Shown here piece by piece: positions 1-12,090 of a stretch of DNA of 64,000 bases. Position numbers and translations under genes: made by a program. The stretch is from Flaccisagitta enflata (lineage: Eukaryota > Chaetognatha > Sagittoidea > Aphragmophora). The stretch covers positions 103,850,001-103,914,000 of the forward strand of contig OZ231126.1 of the NCBI GenBank assembly GCA_965153355.1, given 5' to 3'. How positions within the stretch are numbered: position 1 is the stretch's first letter; every line of letters starts with the position of its first letter. The notes beneath the pieces were generated by a model. The model was not told the origin of the DNA. It ran no database searches and saw only the letters and a list, made by a program, of their open reading frames with translations.

Positions 1-1
1 C

Positions 2-1081
2 AATGTTTCATCAAATTCAAACCTCCAAAGACAAGGGAGAAACAGGCGCCATTCCGTGAGGTTGGTGCAGTACAACAGCCCAAGTGTCAAAGATCAAAAA
101 CTCAGACAAGCTCAATCCGACAAGACTGAGCCTTCAAAGCCCGAACTTCCCCCTACAAACAATGGAACAAACTTTCCGTCTCTGCTCAGTGGCCAACACA
201 AACCAACAGAAAACTCACAGGATAATCAATTGCCTTCTGTGCAGTTGCTGCCCGCCTCTAAGTTGCCACCTCCAAAACACCCTTCCAGTTCACAAGCTCA
301 AAGTTTGCCTACACAAGGGCTACCTCAAAATGGATTGCCTCCACAAGGACCGCCACCCCCAAGACTGCCTCCACAAGGATTGCCACCCCCGGGACTGCCT
401 CCACAAGGACTGCCACCCCCAAGATTTCTTCCACAAGGATTGCCACCCCTGAGACTGCCTCCTCAAGGACTGCCGCCCCCAAGACTGCCTCCACAAGGAC
501 TGCCACCCCCAAGACTGCCTCCACAAAGTCTGCCTTTCAAAAGACCCTCACTTCCCAATCCCCCATGGATCAAACAGAAACTCATTATCTATGGGGATTC
601 AAATTACAAAACTACTTATCGCCAGTTGAAGACTGAGATCAATGCCCTTAAGCGTGGGGCTACCCAAGAATTGCAAATTGAATTCAACAGAACATTCACT
701 TTGGAAAAGACCTTTCACGTCATCAAGGAACGCGATCACACTGATTGCATTGTCCTCATCAATGTGCTAACAAACAATGCCAGAAGAAGACAATCAACAG
801 AATATGTTAGTGGTGTCCAACAACAAATCACTTGGATGCTTTCTACTGAGACCCACCCATCAAACATCATCTTCTTGGCATGCCCTCCTGCCAAATGCTT
901 TCCAACAACGGAATACAACAAGAATACCGAGGCTCTTTGTAAGCAGGAAGGAGTGAAATTTGCTGAAAGTCTCTTCCAAGAATCTCATATGGATGAAGAT
1001 GGCTACCACATTACCCCCGAGAACCAACACTTCATGGCCAAATCTGTGGCTGCGGCCGCTCTTCCTTGCATTGATGGTTAA
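2..1081 (+). CDS. Helentron ORF1: proline-rich N-terminus plus SGNH/GDSL-type hydrolase (partial at 5' end)
   Basis: The frame is open from the window edge and ends at TAA 1079-1081; no upstream ATG is visible, so the start is outside. About 300-540 encode a degenerate proline-rich repeat (units like GLPPPRLPPQ). From about 565 the protein reads like an SGNH hydrolase: a block I GDSN, a central NVLTNNARRR stretch in the place of block III, and a C-terminal DGYH that would supply the Asp-x-x-His pair. SGNH/esterase domains are known in ORF1 of CR1-type retrotransposons. The adjacent EEP endonuclease of this element is also CR1-like, which suggests a shared history, but that is inference. It lies 56 bp upstream of the ORF2 ATG on the same strand. 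Esterase activity is predicted only from the motifs. Confidence 0.7.
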   Translation, partial: NVSSNSNLQRQGRNRRHSVRLVQYNSPSVKDQKLRQAQSDKTEPSKPELPPTNNGTNFPSLLSGQHKPTENSQDNQLPSVQLLPASKLPPPKHPSSSQAQSLPTQGLPQNGLPPQGPPPPRLPPQGLPPPGLPPQGLPPPRFLPQGLPPLRLPPQGLPPPRLPPQGLPPPRLPPQSLPFKRPSLPNPPWIKQKLIIYGDSNYKTTYRQLKTEINALKRGATQELQIEFNRTFTLEKTFHVIKERDHTDCIVLINVLTNNARRRQSTEYVSGVQQQITWMLSTETHPSNIIFLACPPAKCFPTTEYNKNTEALCKQEGVKFAESLFQESHMDEDGYHITPENQHFMAKSVAAAALPCIDG

Positions 1082-1137
1082 ACAGGTCAGTCAACTTTTG
1101 CACCTACTTTTAGTCACATTTTTGATTTATCACAATG

Positions 1138-1986
1138 ATATCCAAATTACTTCTGAGAAATAGCATTGGATTAGATCGCAATGCTTGTTTTGTGAATAGT
1201 GCCATAAATGTTTTGAGAAGAGTTCACACTTTCAAAGATACTTTATCCGCTCTATCTAATGAGGCAGCAATTCATGCAAAATTACATCAAATTTTTTCCT
1301 CTGAAAATTCTAATATTGCAGTAAGTGCCTATCAATTAAGAAAATAAGTTGATAGATTAAAAGGTGGAAGGCGGTTTTTTTCTGGAAACCAACAAGATTG
1401 TAAAGAGTTTTTAGATGCACTTTTAGAATTCATGCCATCAATATCAGATCTTTTTAAATTTTCCATAAAAAGATGTTACTCATTTATAGGGCAAAGTGTT
1501 ACCCCAGCATGTCGTTATTGTCATCAGGTTGAAGACCCAGTCTCTTCAACTGATTCTACTTTGCATATTCCTTTATTGCCAACAGATATTTTAGTTTTGC
1601 AAAACTTAGTGAACAATTGTTTTAATTTTTCAGCCGGTAAAAAGAAATGCAGCAACCAAACCTGTCTTAATCAACCTCAACAAATATTTCATGAAATACC
1701 AGAATTTTCAGAACCCGGGCCATTTTTGTTCATTCAGTTGTTAAGATTCCATGATAATGAGCACAAAAACAATGTTTTTGTTCAAGGAGCCTTTGAAATC
1801 AATGTTCAAAATGTTCTGTACAAACTTATTGCTCTAGTTGATCATATGGGGACTTTGAGTAATGGCCATTATTATTCTGTACTAGAACATGAAGGAAAAT
1901 GGTACAAGTGTGAAGATGACAGAGTGCCAGTAGAAATCCATAAGAATTTAGTTTTTTTCAAACAAAAATTATATATATCTTTTTGA
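1138..1986 (+). pseudogene. Helentron ORF2 N-terminus: ubiquitin-specific protease (peptidase C19)-like domain
   Basis: ATG at 1138 begins a USP-like domain. The Cys box reads GLDRNACFVNSAINVL, against the family pattern GLxNxGNxCYxNSxLQ, with the catalytic Cys present. A QQDCKEFLDALL segment follows, then CxxC pairs of the kind that form the USP finger, then the His box (LSNGHYYSV) and GKWYKCEDDRV. A TAA at 1345-1347 lies in frame between the Cys box and the QQDCKEF segment, and the frame shifts at a T/A run near 1984. The domain is therefore complete in outline but broken in this copy. Known Helentrons often carry an OTU-type cysteine protease; here a different deubiquitinase fold seems to occupy the protease slot. 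The function in the element is unknown. Confidence 0.72.
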
Positions 1987-4900
1987 AAAAATATCAGAAC
2001 AAGAGCCCACAGTTCAGCCTCAACCTTCATCCGGGCAAGCATTTTCTCCTCAGCCACACCCTACACCTCAGCCAAGACCTAAAACTCAGCCACAAAAAAA
2101 AAAACCCAGCCACAACAAAAACCCCAGCCACAACAAAAACCCCAGCCACAACAAAAACTCCAGCCACAACAAAAACCCCAGCCACAACAAAAACCCCAGC
2201 TTAAAACTAAAACCAAGCCACAACCTAAACCACAGCCTCAACCTGGACCCCAGTCACAACCTAGACCACAACCACAAACCAAGCAAAAGTCATTAATTGA
2301 AACTCTGAATATTTCATCTGACTCAAATGATTCAATCTCACCTTTATCACCAGTACATTCTAATTCAGAAACTACATCAAACTTACAGTCTAAATCTTTT
2401 ATTGATTGTATAGATATTACTGCTGATGATTTAGGTGTTTCTGATTTTATGTCCTGTAACATAACATCTAACATTGAACCAAACATCAAAAAATGTTTTG
2501 TCAACCTCTGCCCTGAAATCATGAAAGATTGTTACAAAAAACCTTATGTAAAAATTGACTTTTCAGAAAAAAAGTTTACTTCTTTTAAGAATGAGGATAA
2601 GACATTTTGTGAATTTTGTAAACAATTTGTGCAGTTTGAAAAGCACATGTATTACAAAGCATCATGTAGGAAAAAAACTATGCTGCATAAATCATCTGAT
2701 GAAAGTAAGGGGAAAAAACAGGATTCTTGCAAAAAAAGATACAATGATAATCAAAATATGAATAGTTCTGCAGCTCCAAAGAAGAACTTAGCAAGAAATA
2801 AAACTCATGAAAAATCAGATGCAATTAAAAAAGACTTTGAGGTACCAATTGAAAATCAGTATAAACGGTTTAAAGGTGAGGCAAATCTTCAAAATAATTT
2901 TCGTGACAAAAAAAACACACCTCAGGCTGGAGAGAAGGACATTTGCGAAGGTTGTGGAAATCCTTTTATGCAGTTAAAAAAGCATGTAAACTACCAGGTT
3001 TCTTGCAAAGAAAAATACGAAAAAAGGTATGGTCAATTAGAAAAATATTGGAAAGAAAGAAAAAAGGAAAAGCAGAAAAAAAGGGTTGCAAAACATAGAC
3101 AGAATCTCAATGAGGTGGATCCCAAGGGTTTCAAGGATAAACAAGCAAAAGAAAAGCAAAGTGTTAGATCAAAAGCTGAGCAAAGAGATCCTAAGGGTTT
3201 CAAGGATAAACAAGCAAAAGAAAAGCAAAGTGTAAGATCAAAAGCTGAGCAAAGAGATCCTAAGGGTTTCAAGGATAAACAAGCAAAAGAAAAGCAAAGT
3301 GTTAGATCAAATGCTGAGCAAAGAGATCCTAAGGGTTTCAAGGATAAACAAGCAAAAGAAAAGCAAAGTGTTAGATCAAAAGCTGAGCAAAGAGATCCTA
3401 AGGGTTTCAAGGATAAACAAGCAAAAGAAAAGCAAAGTGTAAGGTCAAAAGCTGAGCAAAGAGATCCTAAGGGTTTCAAGGATAAACAAGCAAAAGAAAA
3501 GCAAAGTGTAAGATCAAAAGCTGAGCAAAGGGATCCCAAGGGTTTCAAGGAAAAAAGAGCAAAGGAGCAGCGTCATGAAAGATCAAAAGCCCAACACAAA
3601 GATCCTAAGGCTTTCAAGGATAAGCAAGCAAAAGAAAAGCAAAGTGTAAGATCAAAAGCTGAGCAAAGAGATCCTAAGGGTTTCAAGGATAAACAAGCAA
3701 AAGAAAAGCGACAACAGAGATCTCAAAGGAAAGAAGTGTTTGGTGAAAAAGAATATATATTATTTCGAACAGCAGAAAAGCAAGCTGGACGCAAAAAAGC
3801 ACTTAATTCAGTTTACAAACGAAAAAGAGCTTACATGGCTGCTATCTTAGATGGTAGAACTTATATTTGCATTTCATGTCATCGAAAACTTTTTAAGGAT
3901 GGGGTTAAGGCATTAGGTGAAAATTGGGAGCAGGTGCTTGAGAAGAAATTTCCTTCTTACATAAAAAATTACATTGGAAAAATCATAAGAAAAAAAATGC
4001 CAAGGCCTTTTAAACAAGGAAGTAAAAAAAAACAGGATGTAGATTATGTTTGTCATACATGTAGTAAATATATGCAACAAGGAAGAATGGCCCCTATGTC
4101 TAATCAGAATAAACTTCAATTAATTGATATAACAAAATACCCAGAACTGGATTTAAAGGAAGTTGAAAACCAATTAGTTGTTCCAAATCTTATATTTCAA
4201 AAAATTAAGTTATTACCAAAAAGCAGATGGAATGCTATGGTTGACAAAACAGTTAATGTGCCAATTCCACCAGACCAGATATCCCATACACTAGAGCAAC
4301 TGCCACGTAGACCATCTCATGCTTGTATCATTCCTGCTCAATTAAAGAGAATGAAGAGTCTTAAAAATGCACATAAGCAAGAATTTATAGATTGTCATAA
4401 AATAGTAAAAGCTATTGAAACTATGAAAAAATTAGGGAATCCTTATTATGAAGATATTTCTTTAGATACAGATGAATATTTTAGAAAATGTAAAGAAATA
4501 ACTGAAGATGCCTATTCATTCTCCAAAGAAAAAGATCAGGCAGATGACTATATTTCATCTGATGAAGATATTGATAATGCCTTATCTGATTACAATTTTG
4601 ATGACACCTCTTTGACAAAGGGCAATGAGCATTGTTTAGAAAAAGAAAATGAAGAAGAAAAAGAATATGTTGAAAATGACACAATTCGCAAGTTTCAATT
4701 TAATTACAACTCTTCTTCATGTTTTGGGGATAACCTTCCTGAGATAAGCACAAAGAGTAATGTGATAAAAGAAAATGAAGAGGAACCTCTTGTTGTTGCA
4801 CCAGGAGAAGGGAAAATTCCAACAGATTTTCCCAAAAACTGGGAATCAAAATCATTTCCTGCTCATTTCCCAGATGGTAGAAATGATATGGAAGAATCAC

Positions 4901-5955
4901 GTGATGTTCAATTGTCAGAACCTAATTATATTACTCAAAGACTGATGAATGTTGACACTAGATTTGATAATGATCCTGCTTACAACTTTGCTTACGCAGC
5001 TTACTATGAGAAAAAACAAATGGAACGCAACATCAGTCTTTCCTTACAGAGAGGAAAAAAAAGTTTTTCAGAGGATGGAAGAGTTATTATGAAATCAGAT
5101 GATCCTACTATGTTAATGGACAATGTTAAAAATACACCTAAGTATTGGCAAAAAGCACGCTATGAATTAAATGCTAAACTTGAAAATCTTGGTCCCTTTG
5201 ATTTCTTTTTTACTTTATCATGTGCTGATCAAAAATGGGATGAAAATTTCACATCTCTTTTAGAGGGACATGATGTTACGTTTACCAATTTACATGGTGA
5301 AGAAAACATTTTTGTTGATGGGCAGACTCTTAATGATTTTTTGGCCGCTTACCCTTCAAAGCATAACATGGTGAAAACTAACTTGTTAAATGCTACTCTT
5401 AATTTTCAAAATCGATTGAAGCAATTCATAAAGACAATAGTTTTGAACAAAATGGGAAGTTTACCTGCTAAGTACTATAACTATGGAATAGAATTTCAAT
5501 TTAGAGGTGCCCCCCATGCTCATGGCGTTTTGTGGATTGACTGGGAAAGCATACCTCAATTATCACTAGCCCACAAAAATAATTTTATAGAAGCAAAAAA
5601 TCTCATAAGAAATTGTCAAAAGTTATCAGCCCATCATCTGGAAGCAATGGAGAGAGTCGCTGATCTGGCTATTTCTGTTTCATTAAGAAATCCAGCAGTA
5701 AGTGATTTAGTAAAAGAAGTGCAGTTACATAGACACACAGCAAAAGCTTGTAGGAAATATGGGACTCAATGTCGTTTTAATTTTCCTAAGTTGCCAATTC
5801 ATAAAACTATTATCAGCACTCCCTCAAACTATGCTTTTGATGATGAAAAAGAAAAGACAGAAAAAATGAATAGATATTCCCAAGTCATTGATGCTGTAAA
5901 AGAAGTTTTGGAAGATGATAAAAAAAATGAAAAAAATTTGTTCATTCAAGTAGAA
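1987..5955 (+). CDS. Helentron ORF2: P/Q linker, zinc fingers, 23-aa repeats, DUF6570-like region and HUH Rep catalytic core
   Basis: After a frame shift at 1984 and another in an A11 run near 2095, one frame stays open to 5958. It encodes a Q/P-rich linker (QPQQK-type repeats, to about 2280) and two CxxC...H...C zinc-finger-like units (about 2608-2670 and 2944-3006). Nine copies of a basic 23-residue repeat follow (3118-3726), then further CxxC pairs. A region at about 4090-4440 resembles DUF6570, common in Helitron proteins (it contains an LPRRPSHACII motif). The Rep core then starts: motif 1 FFFTLSCADQKW (about 5200-5240) and the HUH metal-binding motif in RGAPHAHGVLW (about 5503-5535). 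Rep nicks and transfers single-stranded DNA. The frame breaks by one base near 5956 and continues in the next segment. Confidence 0.82.
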
Positions 5956-5956
5956 T

Positions 5957-6965
5957 GAGTTAGATAAATGTACTGAAGCTTCAAAAATTAGATATAGATT
6001 AAATCTTTTATTAGAGAATGCTGATTATCAAAAGAAAAATAATTCTCATGTTCCTGAGGATTTACAATATCTATTTCAAGGAAAACTTTCGGATAATGGT
6101 ACTACTAAATTGTCTCATATCAAAACTGTTATAGATTCCCTCCCAAATTATGACTTAGAAGAAAACTTACTGATAAAGCAACGAATTGAACACATGCTAG
6201 AATATGCTGATTTTGATGTATCTAAATGTGAAGATGTGGAGTCCAAATATGAAAATGCATTGTCATACAACAAAAGTGGTTATCGTCCTTATTATAAGAG
6301 AGATGTGGCAGAAACCATGGTGAATACTTATAATCCTGAATGGTTATCTGCATGGAATGGAAATATGGATATTCAACTTTGTTTAGACTTTTTTGCTGTC
6401 ATTACTTATATTAGTGATTATTATTCCAAAGACGACAGTGGGACTATGCAACTTCTTTTGGATGAACTAAAAAACCTAGAAAATGAGGAATTAAGAACAA
6501 AAATGAAAAGATTAAAGTCAGTCTTTATCACTCATAGACAAATGGGAGAGAGTGAAGCATATTATAGAAATCTACCACATATGAATCTTAAGGGATCCAA
6601 CATAGATGATGCATTTGCTCCCACTGGTTTCAGTCCAAGTAAAATCTTACAGCGACTTGATGACAAAGCTGCAAAAAGGTATGATGATGTGGTTGAAGTT
6701 GAAGGCAGAGAGGGAAAGTATCAAGAAAAATCTTCGATGTATGAAAAATACTTAAGAAGAGATTGCAAATTACAGCCTGAGCTTAAAGATCTATGCTATG
6801 CCCAATTTGTTAAAAGATACTCTAGTGCAAGGAAAAAACCTGCAAAACATTGTTTTAAGCAAAAAAAAGTTGAGAAAACATATGATAAACATGGAAGACT
6901 TGATAAAGATATAATTATAACAAGAAATATTGATGATGAACATGAAGTTTTCAAATTACCTAACA
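5957..6965 (+). CDS. Helentron ORF2: C-terminal part of Rep with the catalytic tyrosine motif
   Basis: The protein resumes one base out of frame right after 5956 and stays open to the insertion at 6966. It contains the Helitron-type NPEWLSAWNGNMDIQLCLDF segment and the tyrosine motif ITYISDYYSK (about 6399-6430), where a pair of Tyr residues spaced YxxYY would act as the nicking nucleophiles of a Y2 HUH enzyme. The 3' end ...FKLPN is cut by the DNA transposon. Joining base 6965 to base 9603 continues the same frame, so before the insertion this was a continuous ORF. A one-base indel at 5956 is the only other lesion here. Confidence 0.8.
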
Positions 6966-9596
6966 AGAGTACGAGAATTGGATTTGACAGACATTTTTTA
7001 TGGGACTGCTTAGTGTGATGGATAAACATGTGAGTAGGCCTAAGATATGATAGAAAAAACTGAGTTGAGCTCATTTGGTTGAAAAATACCCCCCGAACAG
7101 GCTAAAAAACTGAATTTCGACCGTTTTTTTGCTTTTCTTTGCATTTATGGTAACCCTGAGCCTCTAGTGCATACAATTGTAGTAAAACATTCAAAAAAAG
7201 ATGGAGGTAACCAATGCATGACTTCTCTCAAGGCCCTGGAGATGAAAGACAGTCTACTAGCATATCTTCTGTAAGATACCAAATGTCAAAATGAAGTTTC
7301 TAGGCTTTTGCTTCCTTGTTGCCTTCTCCTGTGGTTTAATATAGATGGACAATTGAATTTCTAGTTGGCTGTCATCTCATAGAACCCTTTTTGGGCATCA
7401 TGATGGACCCTCCAAGGCCCAATCATTTACAACTTTGATCAATCTTTCAAAATCTGTACACAAACAGATGATGGAAGCCATCCCAGGTTTAAAGTTCAGT
7501 TCAGTTGAGAGGCATACTCTCCCTGCTCTTTGCAATGGATTTGGTAGGGAGTACAAAAAGGAGTGGATGGAATCTTTAAAAAAACATCTTCAGCAGTATG
7601 ATGTCTCAAAGCTGGAGGTTGCCATGAGGGCTTTAATGAAACAGCTTGCTGCAACATTGTCCAGGCAACGTGGAATTCAGTATGAGTTTTAACCTAAATT
7701 TTAGGGATACTCAGAAAAAGAAGCTGGAGGAACCTTTGGCGAATCACACTTAAAGCCCCTTTTTGAAATTTTCACTGAGGAACACCTTAGATCAATTCCT
7801 GTGGATAATAAAGCAGGGGAAAATTACTTTGGGCACATGTCTGAACAGCTCAGAAGTAAAGGAGGTTCAGTGACAGACTTGTGCTCAAGTCAAGTTCGGA
7901 TCTAACATTTGGAAAGGATGCTGCAGACATGTTGAAAGATAAAGAGCTGAAGTTAAAGCAACAAGAAATCATCCAAATTGAGGCAGACTGGTCAAGATCT
8001 CAAAAGGATATTATGAAGTCCAAACTGTCAGTGACAGATGCTGAGGCAGACATCTTGGCAAGGGAACAATCTAAATTCACAAATATTGCTCTTTGCAAGG
8101 AAAATGGGGATTAACACAAGTACCATGCACTATTTTCATCTCAGGCTGAAATCAAGAAATGCTATGATAGGATCTAGAAATTGAGTGAGCAAGATCAACT
8201 TCCCATCCTTCGCAAGGAGGTCAAGTTGAAAAAAGTCATGTTCTCTGAGATGCCTAGTGACTTTGTTTATTTCTAGCAATACAACATCACTGCCAAGCAA
8301 ATTTATGAGAATCTGCTTGCTTTATACACAACTGATCCAAAAAATCAAATGTTGTGACAGAGGATGTCTATATTACCTCTGAATCTGCAGGTATTCAGGC
8401 AGCAAACAAGCCAGCGAAGAGGTCAAAAGCCCCGCTGAGGTACCCCAAAGAGAGTTTATCTGGCCAGTAGAGGAAGAGGAATTTGTCATCACATAACAAG
8501 AAGATGGCTGGAACCTTGGAACCGTGCAATCCTACAACCAGAAGGAAAACAGTTTTTTAGTACAGGCACTCTCTACTCTTAAAACCAAGGCAAAAGGTGA
8601 TAAGGGGAAAACATATTTGCTTTTCTCAAATGAAGAAGTTGCAGATGGCTTCAAAAGAAAACATAATTTTGAGATCAAGCCTTCAGTCATAGTGACTAAA
8701 AATGTGAAGAGAAAAGATTTGGTCGTTGCACTGCTGAATCATGAGATCATAGAGGCCCTTTAGGGACAGCTGATGGGCTCAAATGAATCTGAATAAAGCT
8801 GATGAGATATCATACATCTCCCTGCATACTTTAGGGACAAAGTCATGAAGTCATAGTTCAAGAGCAACTAAAACTTGGGCATGGAACTCGAAACTTGATG
8901 CTATGGAAACTTTCTGTGAGCAAGTTTCTTTTTATGGGGTAAAGGGGCAAATCTCTAAAATAAAGACCTGAATGGCTTGAATCATTTGAAAATGAGAAGA
9001 TCTTTTATTAAGCCTTCCCTGTCTTTTACCTGCACCCTACAATCATTTCCTAACATTTACTCGTAAAACTAGTTTGCTACCTTCCCCGTGTTTTACCCCC
9101 ACCAAACAATCGTTTCCTTGCGTTTACTTGTGAAATTTTATTAATGAAGCTCTTAATTCATTTAGGAAGTAATTGAATATCAAATTTAGCTGATGTAGGT
9201 GTCAGTTTATTTATCAGTTAGAATGCCCACTTCCAATTGATAAAGAATTAATTGTATAAATGATCATTTTTTATCAATATTTCAACGTTTTTTAAGATTT
9301 TTCATGAAGAAAAAGATTTAAGGCACAAGAAGCAATTTTTTTCCACTTCAGTACAAGTAATCAAGTGTGTATGCCAGTGTTTTTCCAGCTAGATATATCA
9401 TTTGATCCTCGATTTAAACAAAAAAACGTAGAAAAAGCAAGAATTTACTATCTTTTTTGTTTTTTGGCCTGTTCGGGGGGTTTTCTTTGAAAGAGGGCCC
9501 CAAAATTGATGGATTACCTCATATTTTGGGCCTACTGAACCAAAAATCAATCACACTGTCCAATCCGTTTTGATGAGTTATTCTCGTACTCCCTTA
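6966..9596. mobile_element. Inserted DNA transposon, 2.63 kb, imperfect long TIRs, 6-bp TSD CTAACA
   Basis: CTAACA occurs at 6960-6965 and again at 9597-9602. Just inside, the two ends are inverted relatives: left AGAGTACGAGAAT, right (reverse complement) GGGAGTACGAGAAT. Further inverted matches are AGTGTGAT, GTAGGCC, ATATGA and CCCCCGAACAGGC, over about 130 bp. The host ORF frame is restored when one TSD and the insert are removed. Inside are broken coding remnants in different frames (about 7435-7692, 7881-8114, 8524-8763) rich in E, K, Q and L. I do not recognise the family. A 6-bp TSD fits several DNA-transposon superfamilies, and no catalytic triad is readable. Confidence 0.8.
7435..8763 (+). 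pseudogene. Degenerate coding remnant inside the inserted DNA transposon
   Basis: Three short open stretches (7435-7692, 7881-8114, 8524-8763) are rich in Lys, Glu, Gln and Leu and look like pieces of one decayed gene, separated by stops and frame shifts. The last contains a YLLFSNEEVADGFK-like segment. None matches a transposase that I can recognise. Orientation is + by the longest open stretches only. It could be the remains of the element's own gene or a captured host fragment. Confidence 0.35.
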
Positions 9597-9602
9597 CTAA
9601 CA

Positions 9603-10520
9603 TAATAAGATTGAAAAAAACTCAGGAGAATGAGCCTGCTTTTATGAAAAAAAGAACTGAGGTTGTCCTCAGGTTTCACAAATTCAAAAGAACAAAAAAT
9701 CTGCATGAATATCTTTTTTCTGAACTTCAGTTGTACCACCCCCATACCAACAATGAGGCTGATGGTTGTGATTACTGTCTTTTTGAAGAAAGGGAGGATT
9801 TAGAAATTTGTCAAAACACATTTGATGAAAGCGAAATTTTCAAGGTAAAGCAAAAAATAATGCCATTTTTAGAAAATGTTGAAGAGGGGATGGCAGCAGC
9901 GCGTGATTTGAGAGATGCTATTGGCGAAGAATTGGATCCACAAAATGAACAAGATAGACTGGAATGTAGAGATATTGGACTTGAAGATAATCCTGACTAT
10001 GAAGCAAGAGATTTTTAGGGCATTATCAATGAAACTGAAGCACAATCATCACCAGGGTTATTCAAAACTGCAACTCTGCAACCTGAAGAAGAACTTTTTT
10101 CAAAAATTCAACAGATGGATGTTGATCAAAGAATGGTAGTTGATGTAATTTTAAGGTACATAAAAAGAATACTGATGTCCCGAAAATCACCTTTTAAATT
10201 TGTTGCGCCAAGACTGATAGTTCAAGGAGGTGCTGGCTCTGGAAAAAGTTCAGTAATCAATGTTCTTGTTCAACTAATGGAAAGATTTTTAAGAAAACCT
10301 GGTGACAATCCAGAAAATCCTTATGTTCTTCCCTTATCATTTACTGGAACAGCTGCTGAAAACATTGATGGCATGACATTTCACAGCGCTTTTAACTTTC
10401 CATTCAGCAACAAATTTCTTTCTCTTTCAGATAAAACAAGAGATAAAAAAAGAGATTTGTTAAAAAACTTGAAAATGATCATTCTTGATGAATTTAGCAT
10501 GGTAAAAGCTGATATGTTTT
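9603..10520 (+). CDS. Helentron ORF2: Rep-helicase linker and start of PIF1-type helicase
   Basis: The frame continues from FKLPN at 6964 through IIRLKK at 9603 on. It encodes the conserved VVLRFHKF...LHEYLFSELQLYHPHTNNEAD segment found between Rep and helicase in Helitrons. A TAG at 10016-10018 is in frame. Downstream come the Walker A motif GGAGSGKSS (about 10225-10251), a motif Ia-like FTGTAAENIDGMTFHSAF and motif II ILDEFSM (about 10484-10504). The helicase is then cut at ADMF by the 11-kb insertion. Splicing 10520 to 21687 (one TT removed) continues in frame as ADMF-YQMDLRLREL. It would unwind the donor strand during rolling-circle transposition. Confidence 0.82.
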
Positions 10521-10555
10521 AGGTTGATGTCGACTTTCGTCATGCGAGCGAAAAA

Positions 10556-12000
10556 CGTTACTCTCCACCACTTTAGCAGTGTTCCTGCTCCGGCGTTAGT
10601 TTTGAACTATGCCACAAAGGTTTGGTTACGTACCTAATAACCCAGTGCACCTTGCCAAACCCGTTTTGGCGACATCAACAACTTTTAGGGGGTCTAAAAT
10701 AGGGGTCGAAGGGACTATTTTGCCTGTCCCCGATTCTGTCCCCACAAGCAAAATGCAAGCTTAACCAACCAAAAAATGTCAATGAGAATCATTTCATAGC
10801 TTCTAAGCAATCTTTATCCTTCTGGTGGAATGAACAAAAAAACTGGACTCATTATTTCAATCGTAAAGCGCTGAAAAATACTTATGAAACCAAGTACTCG
10901 GCCTCTTTATTTTTTCGTCATTTTCTGCTCAGAATTAAGAGTATCTACTATTATTTCTTTAAACCCGTCTTTGCTTTAACATTAAGCAATTTTTTTTTAC
11001 CAACCCACCAACAGCTAGTTGAGGGACTTTTGCCCCAATTTTCAAGGATTTTTTCGGTTCCAAAGCAGAGAAATGAATACTTTTCTGCAGCGTTACAATT
11101 CAGAAGCCTCCTCGTTTTCAGGTGTCACACTTGGGTCACACTCAAAGTAGTCCCTTCTGGCGCAGAAACAATATTCATTTCATTCAATTTCTCGACGTGA
11201 TAAAAAAAGCCGCTTAAAGTCTGCGTATGGACCCAAAATTTCAGGTCAAAACTCCGATTTGTTGACCCGCAATAAAAATTAAACTGGCTCTCTCTTTTAA
11301 TTCTTTGCTTCGCCGTCCTCGCAGCCCACGCGGATGAATACATCTCACGCGAGCCACCATAGTAGCGGTATTCTAACTCTTATATTACGTGAACGGCTTG
11401 AGCGATTACAACAATTTTTGGTATGGAGACTGATGAAGGAGAGACCTAAATTGTGTGAACGATTCACAAGGCTCCACTCAGGCATATATGCTAAACTGGC
11501 CTAAAACTGGCCAAAATCAGCTAAAAACATAAATACCCTTTATGGATAGCGGCCCCAGAGGGGTCGCTAATCTATGATTCCACACGTGGCAATTTTTCCA
11601 ATGTACTCTTTCTGTCCCCCCCCCTGAAGCCTCAAATCAGGCCTCTTAGGACCTAAATCAGACCTCTCAGACCCCAAATCTGGCTTCTTAAACCCCAAAT
11701 CTGGTTTCTTAGACCCCAAATTTAGCCTCTCAGACCCCACATTAACAGGCTTTTTTTTAGAGCCCGCGAGCCCGCGAGCCCGCGAGCCCGTGGCTTTATT
11801 TTGCTGTCAGGCTCTCACAAAATCCAAAATCGTAAAATTTCAAGAGAGCATACTATCTTTTTGCAAGATAAGGGTTATTAGAAAGTAATAAGTCAGAAAG
11901 CAAATGCAGTTCCTCAACGCCTCTTTTTTGAAATGTGAGCAGCTAATGATCAAATGAGCAAAGCATCTCTTTATTCCTGTGCGACGCTTCACCACTGAAT
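10556..12000. other. Non-coding left part of the 11-kb insertion
   Basis: No ORF with family character was found. The stretch holds short local repeats such as a run of CCTCTYAGACCCCAAAT-type units (about 11630-11740) and an AGCCCGCG triplet repeat at about 11760-11790. Otherwise nothing recognisable. Confidence 0.5.
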
Positions 12001-12018
12001 CGGTTGATCCATTTGTTG

Positions 12019-12088
<70 letters not shown>

Positions 12089-12090
12089 GT
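12019..12090 (+). repeat. (GT)n microsatellite
   Basis: An almost uninterrupted GT run of about 70 bp, ending with one GC interruption. The apparent ORFs over it in both strands (poly-Cys/Val or His/Thr) are artefacts. Confidence 0.95.

Noticed and set aside
3033-3548. 171-codon minus-strand ORF
   Set aside because: Antisense shadow of the 69-bp coding repeat in the Helentron.
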